NCBI RefSeq assembly: GCF_010015585.1
Contig: NW_022985070.1
Coordinates: forward strand, 124,001 to 188,000
Origin: Eremomyces bilateralis CBS 781.70
Lineage: Eukaryota; Ascomycota; Dothideomycetes; Eremomycetales; Eremomycetaceae
Reading direction: 5' to 3'
DNA: 64,000 nt
The notes beneath the pieces are model-generated. The model was given only the letters and a program-made list of their open reading frames with translations, was not told the origin of the DNA and searched no databases. The translations under genes and the position numbers were made by a program. Shown here one piece after another: positions 45,675 through 57,412 of this stretch; position 1 is the first letter of the stretch; every line of letters starts with the position of its first letter.

Positions 45675-47522
45675 ATGACAATTTCGAAGCATGAGTCTGG
45701 GGTTTCTACTCCTGTAGAACATGGTCACGACGAGAAAGTTATTCAAGAGGACAAAGTTCTCGAGCTTCAAGTCGAATCCGTCGCTTTTGGAGATGTGGAG
45801 TCGGCCGGCTTTGACAAACAGCAGACGAAGAAACTGCTCAGAAAGATTGACTGGGCGCTCATACCCTTCCTTGCGCTCCTCTACTTGTAAGTGCGAAGGC
45901 TCTGGAAAGTCGCCTCCACATCTACTGACTGAGCTTTGTAGACTAAGTTTCCTCGATCGCACCAATATTGGTAATGCGCGTCTCGCCAATCTCGAGGCGG
46001 ACCTTGGAATGAAAGGACTGGACTACAATGTACGCATCCATCACCGGTTACGGATGAGGAGCCAATGCTGATGCTCTATGACAGGTTGCTCTAGCCATCT
46101 TCTTTCCCTTTTATGTTGCAGCAGGTATCTCAAGATCAACATCCGACGCGAGGACTCGACACTAATGGTGCGCAACAGAGATTCCATCAAATATGATGCT
46201 CAAGAAAACGAAACCGAGCATCTGGATTCCCTCCATTATGGTTTTTTGGGGCTTCCTCTGCTGTATGATGGGCCTCGTCACGAACAAAGCAGGCCTCCTG
46301 GCCACTCGAGCACTTCTGGGTATTTCAGAAGGTGGACTGTTCCCTGGCGTTACTTTCCTGTACGAGCTACGATTGACGCTGAAATGACAAGCACTAACTT
46401 ATCGGCAGCATCACTATGTGGTATAAGCGCAATGAGTGTGGTCTTCGAATGGCCATCTTCTTCTCGGCAGCTACCGCAGCGGGTGCTTTCGGAGGTCTCC
46501 TGGCACGCGGCATTGTGGAGATGGATGGAATTGGAGGAAGGGCCGGTTGGGCCTGGGTACTTCTCTCTTGGTTAGGACAAAAAAGCGTTGACTGACAACT
46601 CTCTCCAGATATTCATCATCGAAGGTATCGCGACGCTTATCATTGCCATCGCCGCGTACTTCGTCATGCAGGACTATCCCGATACCGCCAAATTCCTCAG
46701 TGTTGCCGAAAAGAAAGAAGTTGTCCGTCGTCTGCAAGAGGATCGATCCTCCCTCGCCGATGAATTCAACATGAAATTCTTCTGGGATGGTCTGAAGGAC
46801 TGGAAGATCTGGGTGCACATGTTCATCACCATCGGAATTTACACTCCGCTATACTCATTCAGTCTCTTCCTTCCTACCATCGTGAAGACTCTGAACTACA
46901 CCAATAATACGGCGCAGCTCATGACCGTTCCACCATACATCGTCGCCTGCTTCTGCTGCATCGCTGGCGGTCACTTTGCTGATCGCCACGGACAACGTGG
47001 AATATACATGATCGGCTTCTGCATCGTTGCGTAAGAGATTTCCTTCCTTCCAAAATATGCACCAGTTCTGTCACTAACTTCCACTTCAGCATGATCGGCT
47101 TCGTCATGCAGATCGCAACGCAAAACCCCAGTGTCAAATACGCAGGCACCTTCTTCGTCGCCTCAGGCATCTACCCCAATGTCCCTCAGGGTGTCGCATG
47201 GAACGGCAACAACATCGGCGGTTCCCTCAAGCGCGGCGTCGGCATTGCGATGCACGTCGGCTTCGGCAACCTCGGCGGCGCCATTGCCGGCTTCATCTAC
47301 CTGACCGTCGACTCTCCCAAGTTCTACAAGGGACACGGAATCCTGCTGGCCACCACGACGATGAGCATGATTCTCTCCGTCTTCATGACGATCCATCTCC
47401 GGAGAGAGAACGCACGGAGGGATCGGGAGTATAGTAAGAAGCCCGAGGAGTACACGGAAGCGGAGAAGGAAGCCGAGCGGGAGATGGGTGATAATGCGAG
47501 TTTCTTCAGGTACACGGTATAA
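45675..47522 (+). CDS. MFS transporter, Dal5/Tna1-like (anion:cation symporter)
   Basis: Seven exons, 45675-45886, 45942-46029, 46085-46124, 46179-46359, 46409-46556, 46609-47030 and 47090-47522; 507 aa. Seen: KIDWALIPFLALLYL LSFLDRTNIGNARL, the typical first span, FFPFYVAAEIPSNMMLKKTK, ARALLGISEGGLFPGVTFLI, TMWYKRNECGLRMAIFFSA, GWAWIFIIEGIATL, DYPDTAKFLS after span 6, LFLPTIVKTLNYTN, and the C-half GIYPNVPQGVAWNGNNIGG. The acidic tail has two EA/EE-rich turns. This subgroup carries nicotinate, pantothenate, allantoate and similar acids. One 40-nt exon (46085-46124) is among the shortest in the window. The start was set at 45675 because upstream in-frame codons lack ATG. Confidence 0.93.
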
Positions 47523-48371
47523 GGCATATCAGCATACTAGCACGCCGGATACCTGGCGTTTCGGGTCGTATCGCTATACCTTGGGAAATGCTTGTATATC
47601 TTGGCAGTGTTTCGGTTACTATAGCGTATATTATTGGACATGTGTCGCTACCAGAAGAGCGATGCTTAAAGAGACGCAGCGCTTAGACATTACTAATTTC
47701 ATAGTTGATACTTTAATCATGTCCTTAAGATTCAAGTGTTTCGACCTGTCATTAGCCCTTTCTATTAGAGCAAGTCCTCTTCACATGACCAAGCTCGCCT
47801 CGTTCCTCTTCCAACCGTCAGCCATCACCTGAGCCCATACTCGGATATTAAGTACAAGGGATCAGTGGTTTTAGTGCCATATAATGTGTGGTGGTCACCC
47901 TACTGACAACTATAGTTGTCTCCCTGCCCATAATGAGCTGTGTACTAACTAGTTAAATTTATTAGACTAACATCTAAAGGTATGCAGTACAGCCGTTGTG
48001 GGCATCGAATCTGGCAGGGGTTTTGTGGTTAGGAAGTACTTAAACAACCTTGTGTGGTTTCTTCGCATTTCAGTCAGTTCGCATATCTTATATGTGGCAG
48101 GTAGGAACACACCTATCTCCAAAGGGTTCAGCGTGGAAACAGCGCTCTTAAATATACCTCCTAGACATGTTAACATTAACACGCAAGATTTCCACAATAT
48201 CAGATGGGGCTCCTGTTGGCCAATCTTGTTATGGCTGCCACAACTCATAGGAGTGCTGCGGTTTTGATGGATATTCAATCTCGCCTGAATTTGCCGTCAC
48301 ACTATGCTATCGTACACCCGTGAATCCACACTGTTTCTATGCCGGCTTTTGCTTGCATTAAAAAAACCCCT
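47523..48371. other. convergent intergenic region
   Basis: About 850 bp between the transporter and SDR stop codons; no gene recognised. Confidence 0.5.
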
Positions 48372-49457
48372 TTACAGCCCAGAAGCAAGGGTATAGCCAC
48401 CATCCACGACGATGTTCTGCCCATTCAGATACTGATTGCACGCAGCGAACAGAACCGCACCGGCCATGTCTCGGTCGTTCCCCGGCCGGGCGGCGGGTAC
48501 TTTCGATTCATACTTCTCCTTCGGTATTGCGCTCTTCTGGTTCTCCCCGCTGCTGCCCGCTGTCATCTCGCTTGGAAACACACCAGGTGCAATGGCATTG
48601 ACCCGGATCTTTAGGCCGTTCCTAGCGACCTCATTGGCGATCATGCGGGTCAGGTGGACGGCAGCGGCCTTGGATGCGTTGTAAGAGAAGTGGTGCTGTG
48701 CCGTCTTGACGATTCCGGAGATACTGGTGATGTTGACGACTGTGGCGGAGTAGCCGTGCTCCATCTGCGAGGCGTTTTGGAGTAGAGGAAGAAGGGCAAA
48801 CGTGGTGAAATAGAGCGGCGGGACGTTGGTCTGATAGACGGACATCCAGTCATCGACAGTGGCAGAATCGTGGTCAAAAAGATTCTTCTTCATCTCCTCG
48901 GCAGAGGTTGCTTCGGTCTGGAAAGTTGCTCCATCGATTCCAGCATTATTCACTAGAATGTCAAGGCGCTTCTCACGGGAAGCCAGCTCCTTTGCCATGG
49001 CCGCAATAGCCTCCTTTTTCGATACATCGGCGTTGAAAGGGATGATCTGCCCCGAAATATTCTTTCCATATATCTCTGCAACGCGCTCGAGTTTCTCTTC
49101 GGTCCGGCCGACAATATAGACTTTCGCACCATTGACAGCTAGGGCTTGAGTGACCATTAAACCAATGCCGGAGCCACCGCCAGTGACAAGGGCGATCTTG
49201 CCTCTGACGTTGAAGACGTTTTGAAGGGTAAAGTCCTCATTGTTGAGTTTGGGTGGATCGTTTGAGGCCATGTTGAATTGATGACTTGCTGTACGAGTAG
49301 ACTTTGCGTATGTTTGTGTAGTTGGCTTGACGGGGCGAGTGTAGGTAGTTTGGAGTGGTATGGAGAGGGCTGAAGTTGAAAATGTTCGCGGGACAGGATG
49401 ACGATGAAACAAGTTAACAGAGGCGAACTTATAAACTGAACTCGCTTTTGATCTCAT
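48372..49457 (-). CDS. short-chain dehydrogenase/reductase, 3-oxoacyl reductase-like
   Basis: Single exon, up to 361 aa. Seen: cofactor motif VTGGGSGIG at residues 91-99, ADVS, LDILVNNAGIDG, TSISG with the catalytic Ser, YNASKAAAVH with Tyr and Lys, VNAIAPGVFPSEMT and the C-terminal NIVVDGGYTLAS. The fold and the ENQKSAIPKEK insert resemble the RhlG-like NADP reductases. The first 62 residues are rich in Arg, Ser and Thr with no acids (MRSKASSVYKFASVNLFHRH) and look like a mitochondrial presequence. A second ATG at 49271 (MASNDPPKL) would give a 299-aa cytosolic form. Both starts are open, so dual localisation is possible. Substrate unknown. Confidence 0.92.
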   Translation of the reverse strand: MRSKASSVYKFASVNLFHRHPVPRTFSTSALSIPLQTTYTRPVKPTTQTYAKSTRTASHQFNMASNDPPKLNNEDFTLQNVFNVRGKIALVTGGGSGIGLMVTQALAVNGAKVYIVGRTEEKLERVAEIYGKNISGQIIPFNADVSKKEAIAAMAKELASREKRLDILVNNAGIDGATFQTEATSAEEMKKNLFDHDSATVDDWMSVYQTNVPPLYFTTFALLPLLQNASQMEHGYSATVVNITSISGIVKTAQHHFSYNASKAAAVHLTRMIANEVARNGLKIRVNAIAPGVFPSEMTAGSSGENQKSAIPKEKYESKVPAARPGNDRDMAGAVLFAACNQYLNGQNIVVDGGYTLASGL

Positions 49458-50218
49458 ATTGACACAGAAATTTCACAGTCGGAGTGATGTTAGCGTATTG
49501 AAAGAATGTTTTCTATTGGATTCTGGCTTGGATATAAGAATGTCCAACATTTATGTCGTCATCATGTTGTAACGCTCATCAATCCATCGAATAGGACCGT
49601 CGTTGAAGATCTAGAGGTGATGCCATGGTTTGAGAAATAGTCATTTTTTAGACAACCATGCCCGCTTTGAAAAAGAGTCGGTTGGTAGAGAAAGTGATAG
49701 TAGGAGCCAGTAATGACCCTGCTTTCGCATATAATATGGCGTCAGCTGCCATTTCAGGAGGTGTAATAGTAGCACCTTAGCTGTAGCGTGGCTCGCAGCA
49801 AAATAACGGTAATTATAACCTTTGGGACAATAAGGACTACTCTAAATGATTCGTAACTCCATCAGACGGCTCCTTTATCTTCATACTGTGGGTCGTTCTG
49901 ATTAGGTACTACAGAAAAACTGGACGCGATGTTGAATGTTGAATGTTGGAACTTGGACTGGAATCTGGGTCGTGTTGAGATTGTAGTGAAAGCACGAAGC
50001 AGACGTGTGCCTAAGGCTCCAAGGCCGCCAATTAGCCAAATATGACCCACAATTTGTGATCGTCAACCTCCGTTGCCTCAGACTGGAACGTGAACATTCC
50101 CAAGCAGCAACATCTCTCAAAGCCTCAACCAACCATTTCCGACCATCAAACCCTCTCAAATCCTATCAAACCTTTCTTCCCATTATCCACCCACCTTTCC
50201 TGTCGCCGCGTCGTCACC
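49458..50218. promoter_or_regulatory. divergent promoter region, SDR / rpt6
   Basis: 760 bp between two start codons facing away from each other; the right 120 bp before rpt6 is pyrimidine-rich, as is common for fungal 5' leaders. It also marks the passage from accessory to core genes. Confidence 0.5.
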
Positions 50219-51441
50219 ATGGCGCTTGACACGTTCTTCCACAACAAGATCGAGAGCATGAAGCTCGAGATCATCCAAGGCCAATCCAAGCTGCGGCGAT
50301 TAGAAGCACAACGGAACGACTACAACTCAAGAGTGCGGTTATTGCGGGAAGAACTTGGCCTCCTTCAGCAGCCGGGTTCGTATGTCGGAGAGGTTGTCAA
50401 GGTCATGGGGACGAAGAAGGTGCTCGTCAAAGTGCATCCAGAAGGCAAATATGGTATGAAGCGTCGGGGAACCCTATCGCCATTGCAAATGCTAAGTTCA
50501 GCCTAGTCGTCGATATTGCTGATTCGGTCGACATCTCGAAGTTAACCGCGGGCAAACGAGTCACGCTGTTGAGCGACTCCTACAAGCTCGAGAAGATGCT
50601 GCCTTCGTCGGTCGATCCTCTTGTTTCCCTCATGATGGTCGAAAAGGTCCCTGACAGCACATACGACATGATCGGAGGATTGGATCAACAGATCAAGGAG
50701 ATCAAGGAGGTGATTGAGCTGGGTCTGAAACATCCCGAACTGTTCGAATCCCTGGGTATCGCTCAACCGAAGGGTGTGCTGTTGTACGGACCTCCCGGAA
50801 CCGGCAAAACCCTCCTCGCTCGTGCCGTTGCGCATCACACCGACTGCAAGTTCATCCGAGTGAGTGGCTCAGAGTTGGTTCAGAAGTACATCGGTGAAGG
50901 AAGCCGTATGGTTCGAGAGCTATTTATCATGGCACGAGAGCATGCACCTAGCATCATCTTCATGGACGAAATCGACTCAATAGGATCCTCACGAGTAGAA
51001 GGATCATCGGGTGGCGACTCGGAAGTTCAACGGACGATGTTGGAGCTACTGAACCAACTGGATGGATTCGAGCCGACCAAAAACATCAAGATCATCATGG
51101 CGACGAATCGTCTCGACATCCTTGACCCAGCATTGTTGCGTCCGGGACGGATAGACCGCAAGATTGAATTCCCTCCACCAAGCGTCGAAGCGCGAGCAGA
51201 CATCCTTCGAATCCACTCGCGGAAGATGAACCTGACCCGTGGCATCGATCTCAAGAAGATCGCGGACAAGATGAACGGCTGCTCGGGGGCGGAGCTGAAG
51301 GGCGTGTGCACGGAAGCAGGCATGTATGCACTGAGGGAACGGAGGGTGCACGTTACGCAGGAAGATTTCGATTTGGCTACCGCGAAGATTCTCAACAAGC
51401 ACGACGACAAGGATACCTCGCTCAAGAAGCTCTGGAAGTAG
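50219..51441 (+). CDS. rpt6: 26S proteasome regulatory subunit Rpt6 (Sug1)
   Basis: Two exons, 50219-50453 and 50507-51441; 389 aa, the usual length. The acceptor is the TAG at 50504-50506, because the earlier CAG would put a stop in frame. The N-terminal coiled coil reads [20 protein letters not shown], then the OB-fold part ([20 protein letters not shown]), Walker A GPPGTGKT at about residues 173-180, Walker B IIFMDEID, sensor [20 protein letters not shown] and the end SLKKLWK. It is one of six AAA+ ATPases of the 19S base that unfold substrates and open the 20S gate; it acts in nucleus and cytosol and is essential in yeast. Confidence 0.97.
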
Positions 51442-52148
51442 TCTCCTGCCGGACATATTTGGGTGCGGTCAACGTTATGAGCGTTGTGGCAGCCAGTCTC
51501 TGTATGTGTAGTTACCGGTTCATTGCATGGCGAATGGGCGCTTGGTCAATTCTGATAGAGCACTGCTTCTGGGTATAATGGCACGGTAAAACTAAGTAGT
51601 AATTACCATATCTTATATGCTCATAACGTCGTAATCTATGACTCTACGCTAGTAATAAATCTATAGGTATCATTATATCTGCCATTTCTCTTGTTTATGT
51701 GGTAGGATATTCTTCCTGATGAAAACACCACAGTCAAAGTGTCATTCGATCCGAAGTGGCGAAGCTCACGAAACCACCACAGTTTGATATCAACCTAACC
51801 CGTCACACATCAGCTTTGATATCGATCAAGATTTAATGGGGTACATTTTCTTATTAGGGACGTGCTTTTAACCATTTATACAGACAGGCAGTCGCTCCGC
51901 AAGGACATTTGCACTCGCCCTCGGGGTTTTCCACACTTCCGTGCGCAGTAGAGAAATCGAATATTTAAAGAGCTGGGAATCAGGAATACATCTTGCAAAC
52001 TTGTATCAACGAACTTCCCAAATTTGTCAAGGCCACCGTACGTCCTAGGAATCTGAGAAGCCATAATCTTTTCATCCTCTTTTAAAATTTCCTCCGCTCC
52101 CCACTTCTGGTCTAACACGAAGACATTTCCCTGCGGGTTTCACCCGAA
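51442..52148. other. intergenic, presumed aar2 promoter
   Basis: About 700 bp, AT-rich near 51590-51690; no gene recognised. Confidence 0.5.
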
Positions 52149-53447
52149 ATGGACGACATAGGGGGCGGATCAATCCTCCTCATCCTCAACGTGCCCGAAG
52201 GCTCCCTAATCGGTATCAACCTCCTCTCCTTCACCACCACCCCCCGCTTCCACGGCATCAAGCACCTCCCCCCCGGTTTCCACTTCGTCTTCACCAGCGT
52301 CTCCAACACGCAGTCGATCCGCCAGGGCGTGTGGGTCGAAGTCCCCCGATCCGGATCCCGCGCCATCTCGCAATACGGCCCGCACATAATCTTGAAAAAA
52401 TGGGACCCTACCACCGAAAGCCTTGTGGACGAAACCTCCGACTCTGAACGCCTTCGCCACCGCGCGAACCTCGGCGCCATCTGGCGCGAGGGGCTGGTGC
52501 CGTATCTGCAGAGCGCGGACACCGCGGACGAGGAGGCGCAGGAGCAGGGGAAGGAGGAGTGGGCACAGATGACAACGCATGTGTCCGCGAGGCTGCTGGA
52601 CCGGGTGTTGGGGGAAAGGACGTGGGCGCTCAACTCGGCGAGCACGGCGCCGACGGACGCGGAGAAAATTCCCGGGATATCAGCGGAAGAGCATCAGGAG
52701 AAGGAGTTGGGGTTTTTGGTCGTTGATTTGCGGAGGACGTGGAAGGAGGATGCGACGGGGCGGGAGAGGACGGAGGCGGCGAGGGATCGGAGTTGGGCGT
52801 TGGGGGAGGCGGTGGAGAAGCATTGTTGGGGGAGTTGGGACGAGGTGGTGGGGGAGATGGAGGTGGCGTTTCTTATGGTGATGACGCTGAATAACTACTC
52901 GTGCTTGGAACAGTGGAAGAGACTCTTGGAGCTGGCGATGACGAGCAAGGCGGCGGTGAAGGATCACCCGGGGTTCTTTGTGGATGTGATGGAGATGCTT
53001 AGGTTGCAACTCGAGAAGAGCAGGAATGTTGAAGGCGGTGGGCTGTTCGATTTGTCGGATGATGGAGCGCCATTCCTTAAAGATTTGCTAAAGAAGTTCA
53101 GGAGGGGGTTGGATGATCTGGATGGGAAGGCGAAGGCGGACGTCTTGGATGAGCTGGATGAGCTGGAGCACTACCTCAAGGAAGTCCACAAATGGGAGAT
53201 CGATGCACCGTTTCTCCGGACGGGCATTTTGGAGCTCGAAGACGGCGAGACGGTCGAGATGGATGCAATGGGCAGGGATGACGAGGACGAAGAAGGCGAA
53301 TATGCCCCTCAAATAGTCGAGCTTACAGCAGAGCAAGCCAATGCTCTCGGTCACGATCACCAAGCCAAGAAATCGGAGGACGAGCTAGCACTCGCCGAGG
53401 AAGAAGAGGAAGAGCAAGACCTTGAAGAAATGGATGCGAGGTTTTGA
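52149..53447 (+). CDS. aar2: AAR2 family U5 snRNP assembly factor
   Basis: Single exon, 432 aa. The N-terminal beta-rich domain reads GGSILLILNVPEGSLIGINL, FHGIKHLPPGFHFVFTSVSN and ISQYGPHIILKKWDPTTESL, the AAR2 signature. The helical C-terminal domain includes DEVVGEMEVAFLMVMTLNNY and SCLEQWKRLLELAM. The tail is strongly acidic (DEDEEGEY, EEEEEEQDLEEMD). In yeast, Aar2 binds Prp8 in a cytoplasmic U5 precursor and is exchanged for Brr2, so this gene serves splicing. The reading frame is GC-rich in the middle and produces long shadow frames on the other strand. Convergent with rps14, with 146 bp between the stops. Confidence 0.93.
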   Translation: MDDIGGGSILLILNVPEGSLIGINLLSFTTTPRFHGIKHLPPGFHFVFTSVSNTQSIRQGVWVEVPRSGSRAISQYGPHIILKKWDPTTESLVDETSDSERLRHRANLGAIWREGLVPYLQSADTADEEAQEQGKEEWAQMTTHVSARLLDRVLGERTWALNSASTAPTDAEKIPGISAEEHQEKELGFLVVDLRRTWKEDATGRERTEAARDRSWALGEAVEKHCWGSWDEVVGEMEVAFLMVMTLNNYSCLEQWKRLLELAMTSKAAVKDHPGFFVDVMEMLRLQLEKSRNVEGGGLFDLSDDGAPFLKDLLKKFRRGLDDLDGKAKADVLDELDELEHYLKEVHKWEIDAPFLRTGILELEDGETVEMDAMGRDDEDEEGEYAPQIVELTAEQANALGHDHQAKKSEDELALAEEEEEEQDLEEMDARF

Positions 53448-53593
53448 TGAACAGCTTTTACACCTGCTTAAAATGCTATTCTACTGTGACAGGATGTAGA
53501 GGACCAGGCAAAACGGCCGTTCCTCGCGTATTTGGGCGGTTACAAAAGCCACCAGTGCACCACAACCATCGCAAAATCCACCACGATCTCCAT

Positions 53594-54226
53594 CTAGAGA
53601 CGACGACCACGGCGACCTCCCTTCCTGCGCGTGGAATCGGAGGGAGTGGGGGTGACGTCCTCGATACGGCCGATCTTCATGCCTGAGCGAGCAAGAGCTC
53701 GGAGGGCAGATTGAGCACCTGGGCCAGGGGTCTTGGTGCCGTTACCTAGATTGATGTGAGTGAACTATTCGGATTGCTCGAGTGTTATGCGCCACATACC
53801 TCCAGTAGCCCGGATCTTGACGTGCAGAGCGGTGATACCCAGCTCCTTGCAGCGGATGGCGACATCCTGAGCAGCCAACATGGCAGCGTAGGGAGAAGAC
53901 TCGTCACGATCGGCCTTGACCTTCATGCCGCCGGTGACACGAGCGATGGTTTCGCGACCACTGAAATCCGATGTTAGTCTGGTCTCCTGATCCCTGGGAA
54001 TGTCATGTTGTATTCGTCCTACGAACCTGAGATCGGTGACATGGACGAAGGTGTCGTTGAAGGAAGCGAAGATTCGGGCAATACCGAAAACGAGTTCGCC
54101 TGGAGGTGGTATGTTAGCAGTCGATCCCTATACACAGGGAGCGTGATGGAATCGCATACCCTCGCGGACTTGAGGTCCAAGCTGGACATTCTCTTGGGGC
54201 TGAGCGACCCTCTTCTTAGGAGCCAT
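53594..54226 (-). CDS. rps14: 40S ribosomal protein S14 (uS11)
   Basis: Four exons, 54160-54226, 54027-54099, 53800-53960 and 53594-53745; 150 aa, all joints in frame. The protein reads [20 protein letters not shown], then [80 protein letters not shown] and ends [11 protein letters not shown], the universal S11/S14 sequence that sits on the platform of the small subunit. Three introns in the first two thirds are typical of fungal ribosomal protein genes. Divergent from tyr1 across 438 bp. Confidence 0.97.
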
Positions 54227-54664
54227 CTTTATTCGAGATTCTGGTAATGAACTCCTCGTGTGATGGGATGGATGGATGTGTATCAGAATTTCGTGAAGTT
54301 GTGGTCGCGAAAAGTTCGGGGAGGTTTTGGTGGTGGGCGAGGAAGCGAACCGAATGTGGCTAGTGTCTTAATCACGTGCTGTTGGCGCTTGAGCCTCAAC
54401 ACATCTACATTTTCTCGCGTTCACAGAAATTCCGGATTTCTTTAACTTCACATTCCATTCAAGCTTGTTTTCGTTTGTGTTGCGAGGCACCCTTTACTTC
54501 TACCTTTGGTTCTCTGGGTCAATCATCTTCTTGCTTGCGTTCATGTCATCTCAGACATAAACTTTGCCAGTATAGGCGCCTGGAAGTTCGATTTCATGCC
54601 TGTAATGGTGAAGATGACTCGCTCGTAAATTTTCCACCAAGACCCAACCGCATGACCAGTCAAC
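54227..54664. promoter_or_regulatory. divergent promoter region, rps14 / tyr1
   Basis: 438 bp between start codons facing away from each other, with pyrimidine-rich stretches in the tyr1 direction (54390-54540). No specific operator assigned. Confidence 0.5.
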
Positions 54665-56605
54665 ATGTCAGACATCGCGGTGGGGATCATCGGGATGGGG
54701 GATATGGGGAAGATGTACGCTCGAAGGATAGGCGAAGCCGGATGGACGTAAGTTACTATTGACGAAGAATTCAGGACTGTGTGTCCCGAGCGAAGGTATG
54801 TTTCACTTCTCCTTCTATCTTTCGTCCATTGTATGATGACTTGAGCGCATTTGGCTCGAGTATGGCATTGTCTTTCGACCCGTGTCCGTTTTGGCCATGG
54901 GTTTGATCGACTTCGCTGTCTTTGATGAAAATTCTCAGCTACCTTAACAATTATTTTGTCTGACCCTTCACTTCACCCTACATCGTATCATCGCTAGTCA
55001 GGTCGAAACGATCGCTAACGGTCATGTATAGGCTCTCCAAGTAGTTGTGATCAGTGAAGCTGATTCGAAGGCTACCTTAGTGTCTATGCTTGTGATGTCC
55101 CAGAGAAGTACGAGGAATTACGCGAGGAATTCCAGACACATGTATGATTATCTAGTAGCCCGCCAAGGAAGAAATCAATTTATTCACATATCCTGTAGAA
55201 AAATGTCCATATCATGGAGAGCGGTCATCTCGTCTCGCGGTGTAGCGATTGGATCATGTACAGCGTCGAAGCCAAGAGCATCGGCGCGGTTGTTGCGCAA
55301 TTTGGTCCTTGTAAGGAGCGCCATCTATCACGACGTGTGATACAGGCTGACGTTGATGAAGCTACCAAAGTCGGAGCGATTGTTGGCGGGCAAACGTCAT
55401 GCAAAGCTCCCGAAATCGAAGCGTTCGAGACGTATCTGCCCAAAGATGTCGATATTGTCTCCTGCCACTCGCTCCATGGGCCCGCTGTTGACCCAAAGGG
55501 CCAGCCTCTGGTAAGTGTCCGTGGTATTCCATGATGGCAGCAATTGATTAGCATTTCCTAGGTCATAATCAAACACCGGGCGTCAGAAAAGAGCGCCCAG
55601 CTGGTCGAGAACATCCTATCCTGCTTCGAGTCGAAGACGGTCCATCTGACCGCCGAACAACACGACCGCATCACAGCGGATACGCAAGCCGTGACCCACG
55701 CTGCATTCCTCAGGTACGTCCTCGACTTGATAGTTCAATTCTATATGAAGCACTGACGTATGGGGTCACAGCATGGGCGCCGCCTGGCAAGCCAACCAAC
55801 AATTCCCCTGGGAGATCGCCCGCTACATCGGCGGGATCGAAAACGTCAAGATCAACGTCGCCCTGCGGATCTACTCCAACAAATGGCACGTATACGCCGG
55901 GCTCGCAATGCTCAACCCGTCCGCGAAGATCCAGATCCAGCAATACGCGACGTCGGTGACGGAGCTGTTCAAGCTAATGCTCAGCGGAAGACGAGCGGAA
56001 CTGACCGACCGGATCAAGGCGGCGGGGGCGGCAGTGTTCAAGGAGAGAGGGAACGACCCGGACTTGTTGCTGAAGGACGAGGTGCTGGATCGGTTCTCGT
56101 TGGGGGAGCTGCCGCCGGAGAAGGTGCCGAATAACCATCTGTCGCTGTTGGCGATGGTGGATTGTTGGTGGAAGTTGGGGATCGTGCCGTATGATCATAT
56201 GATTTGCTCGACGCCGGTGAGTTGGAGATGAGATCGTTAAATTCGTTCAATAACTAATTAGCGCGCAGCTCTTTCGCCTCTGGTTGGGGATCACCGAATA
56301 TGTGTTCCGAAATCCAGAGCTGCTTCAGGAGTGCATTGACACCTCCATTGAGGACAACACGTTCCGTATGGACGACCTTGAGTTCACATTTGCTGCCCGC
56401 GTAAGTTTCTCAGCACCGAATCTGTGTCAAGTCGCTCACCGCTTTTCAGGACTGGAGCCAACGAGTGCTCCTCGGAAACATGGATGTGTATCGGGAGAAG
56501 TTCGAGACGATACAGGCGTACTTCTCCCCACGATTCCCCGAAGCGACGAAGTTGGGAAATGAAATGATCAAGACAATACTTGAGAAGACGAAGGAGAAGG
56601 AGTGA
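54665..56605 (+). CDS. tyr1: prephenate dehydrogenase (NADP+)
   Basis: Eight exons: 54665-54747, 55081-55141, 55199-55310, 55362-55510, 55562-55713, 55772-56216, 56269-56400 and 56450-56605; 429 aa, all joints in frame. The Rossmann motif GIIGMGDMG lies at residues 7-15; then ACDVPEKYEELREEFQTH, KSIGAVVAQFGPSTKVGAIV, GGQTSCKAPE, the catalytic-region CHSLHGPAVDPKGQPL, THAAFLSMGAAWQANQQFPW and IENVKINVALRIYSNKWHVY. It oxidatively decarboxylates prephenate to 4-hydroxyphenylpyruvate in tyrosine synthesis, in the cytosol. Intron 1 is 333 nt, five times longer than the others; the split codon AC/T joins it to VYACDV. The last residues KTKEKE are charged. The gene is complete and has no ACT regulatory domain. 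Confidence 0.95.
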
Positions 56606-57412
56606 TACTTATAGCTATGCTTACCGTACGACCGTAACTTGTCATGAGTTCAACACCGATGAATAAGATAGATCAATGATATGATATGCTTTGAAGCATA
56701 TCGTCTTCGCTATCAACAATAGCAATTGCATTGATTTTAACATGGCAAATTGATAGTGTTCGGGCGTCGGAGTTGGCTGAATACGGCAACCTAAACGATT
56801 AATATGACCATTTGAAATCAAATCGTCACATCTGATTCGCTATAGCACATGGAATTTTTGGATTGTCATGCAGCCCCACTGCCATGCTGCAACAACCATC
56901 AGATCTCATGTGGCCTGAACATCCTTCATGTCCTGCCCATTGTAGGCTGTAGTTGTATGCGGCACGGCCTGTTTCGGCAAAACGGCACATTTTTGCAGGA
57001 AAATCCGGGGATGTCGCCTCGATACCCTGCCCAGTGCCCAACACTGCACGTACCGTACTACCGTGCCAGTATGGGGTCGCAACCCTCCTGCTGCAACGAT
57101 TTCGGCAAACATACGCGGGGTTAATGAGGCAGGATGGGATATCATCTGGCGTCGGTCCACTCCTTACTTATGGTTGCATAAACGAAATTCGATTCTCTAC
57201 TGTCTTTACCGTCTACCTGTGGCAGCACACGCTTAGTTTTGCCAAGCACAGTTGGGTGAGCGAGACGAGATTTGTTCCAGACAAGTGACTGAACGGTCAA
57301 CATTTCCCCACATTCTTGCCAAGCGCGCTATCTCCGTCTTCCGTCCGAAGTCTTCCAAATTCCAATCCATTTCCCCTTCAGGGCATTCGAGAATTTCGAA
57401 CTGGCGGTGGCG
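56606..57412. other. intergenic
   Basis: About 800 bp; presumed promoter of the following MFS gene, nothing else recognised. Confidence 0.5.

Noticed and set aside
52579-53009. Arg/Gly-rich and His/Pro-rich frames on both strands
   Set aside because: Products of the GC-rich, purine-skewed middle of aar2; the AAR2 frame explains the sequence.
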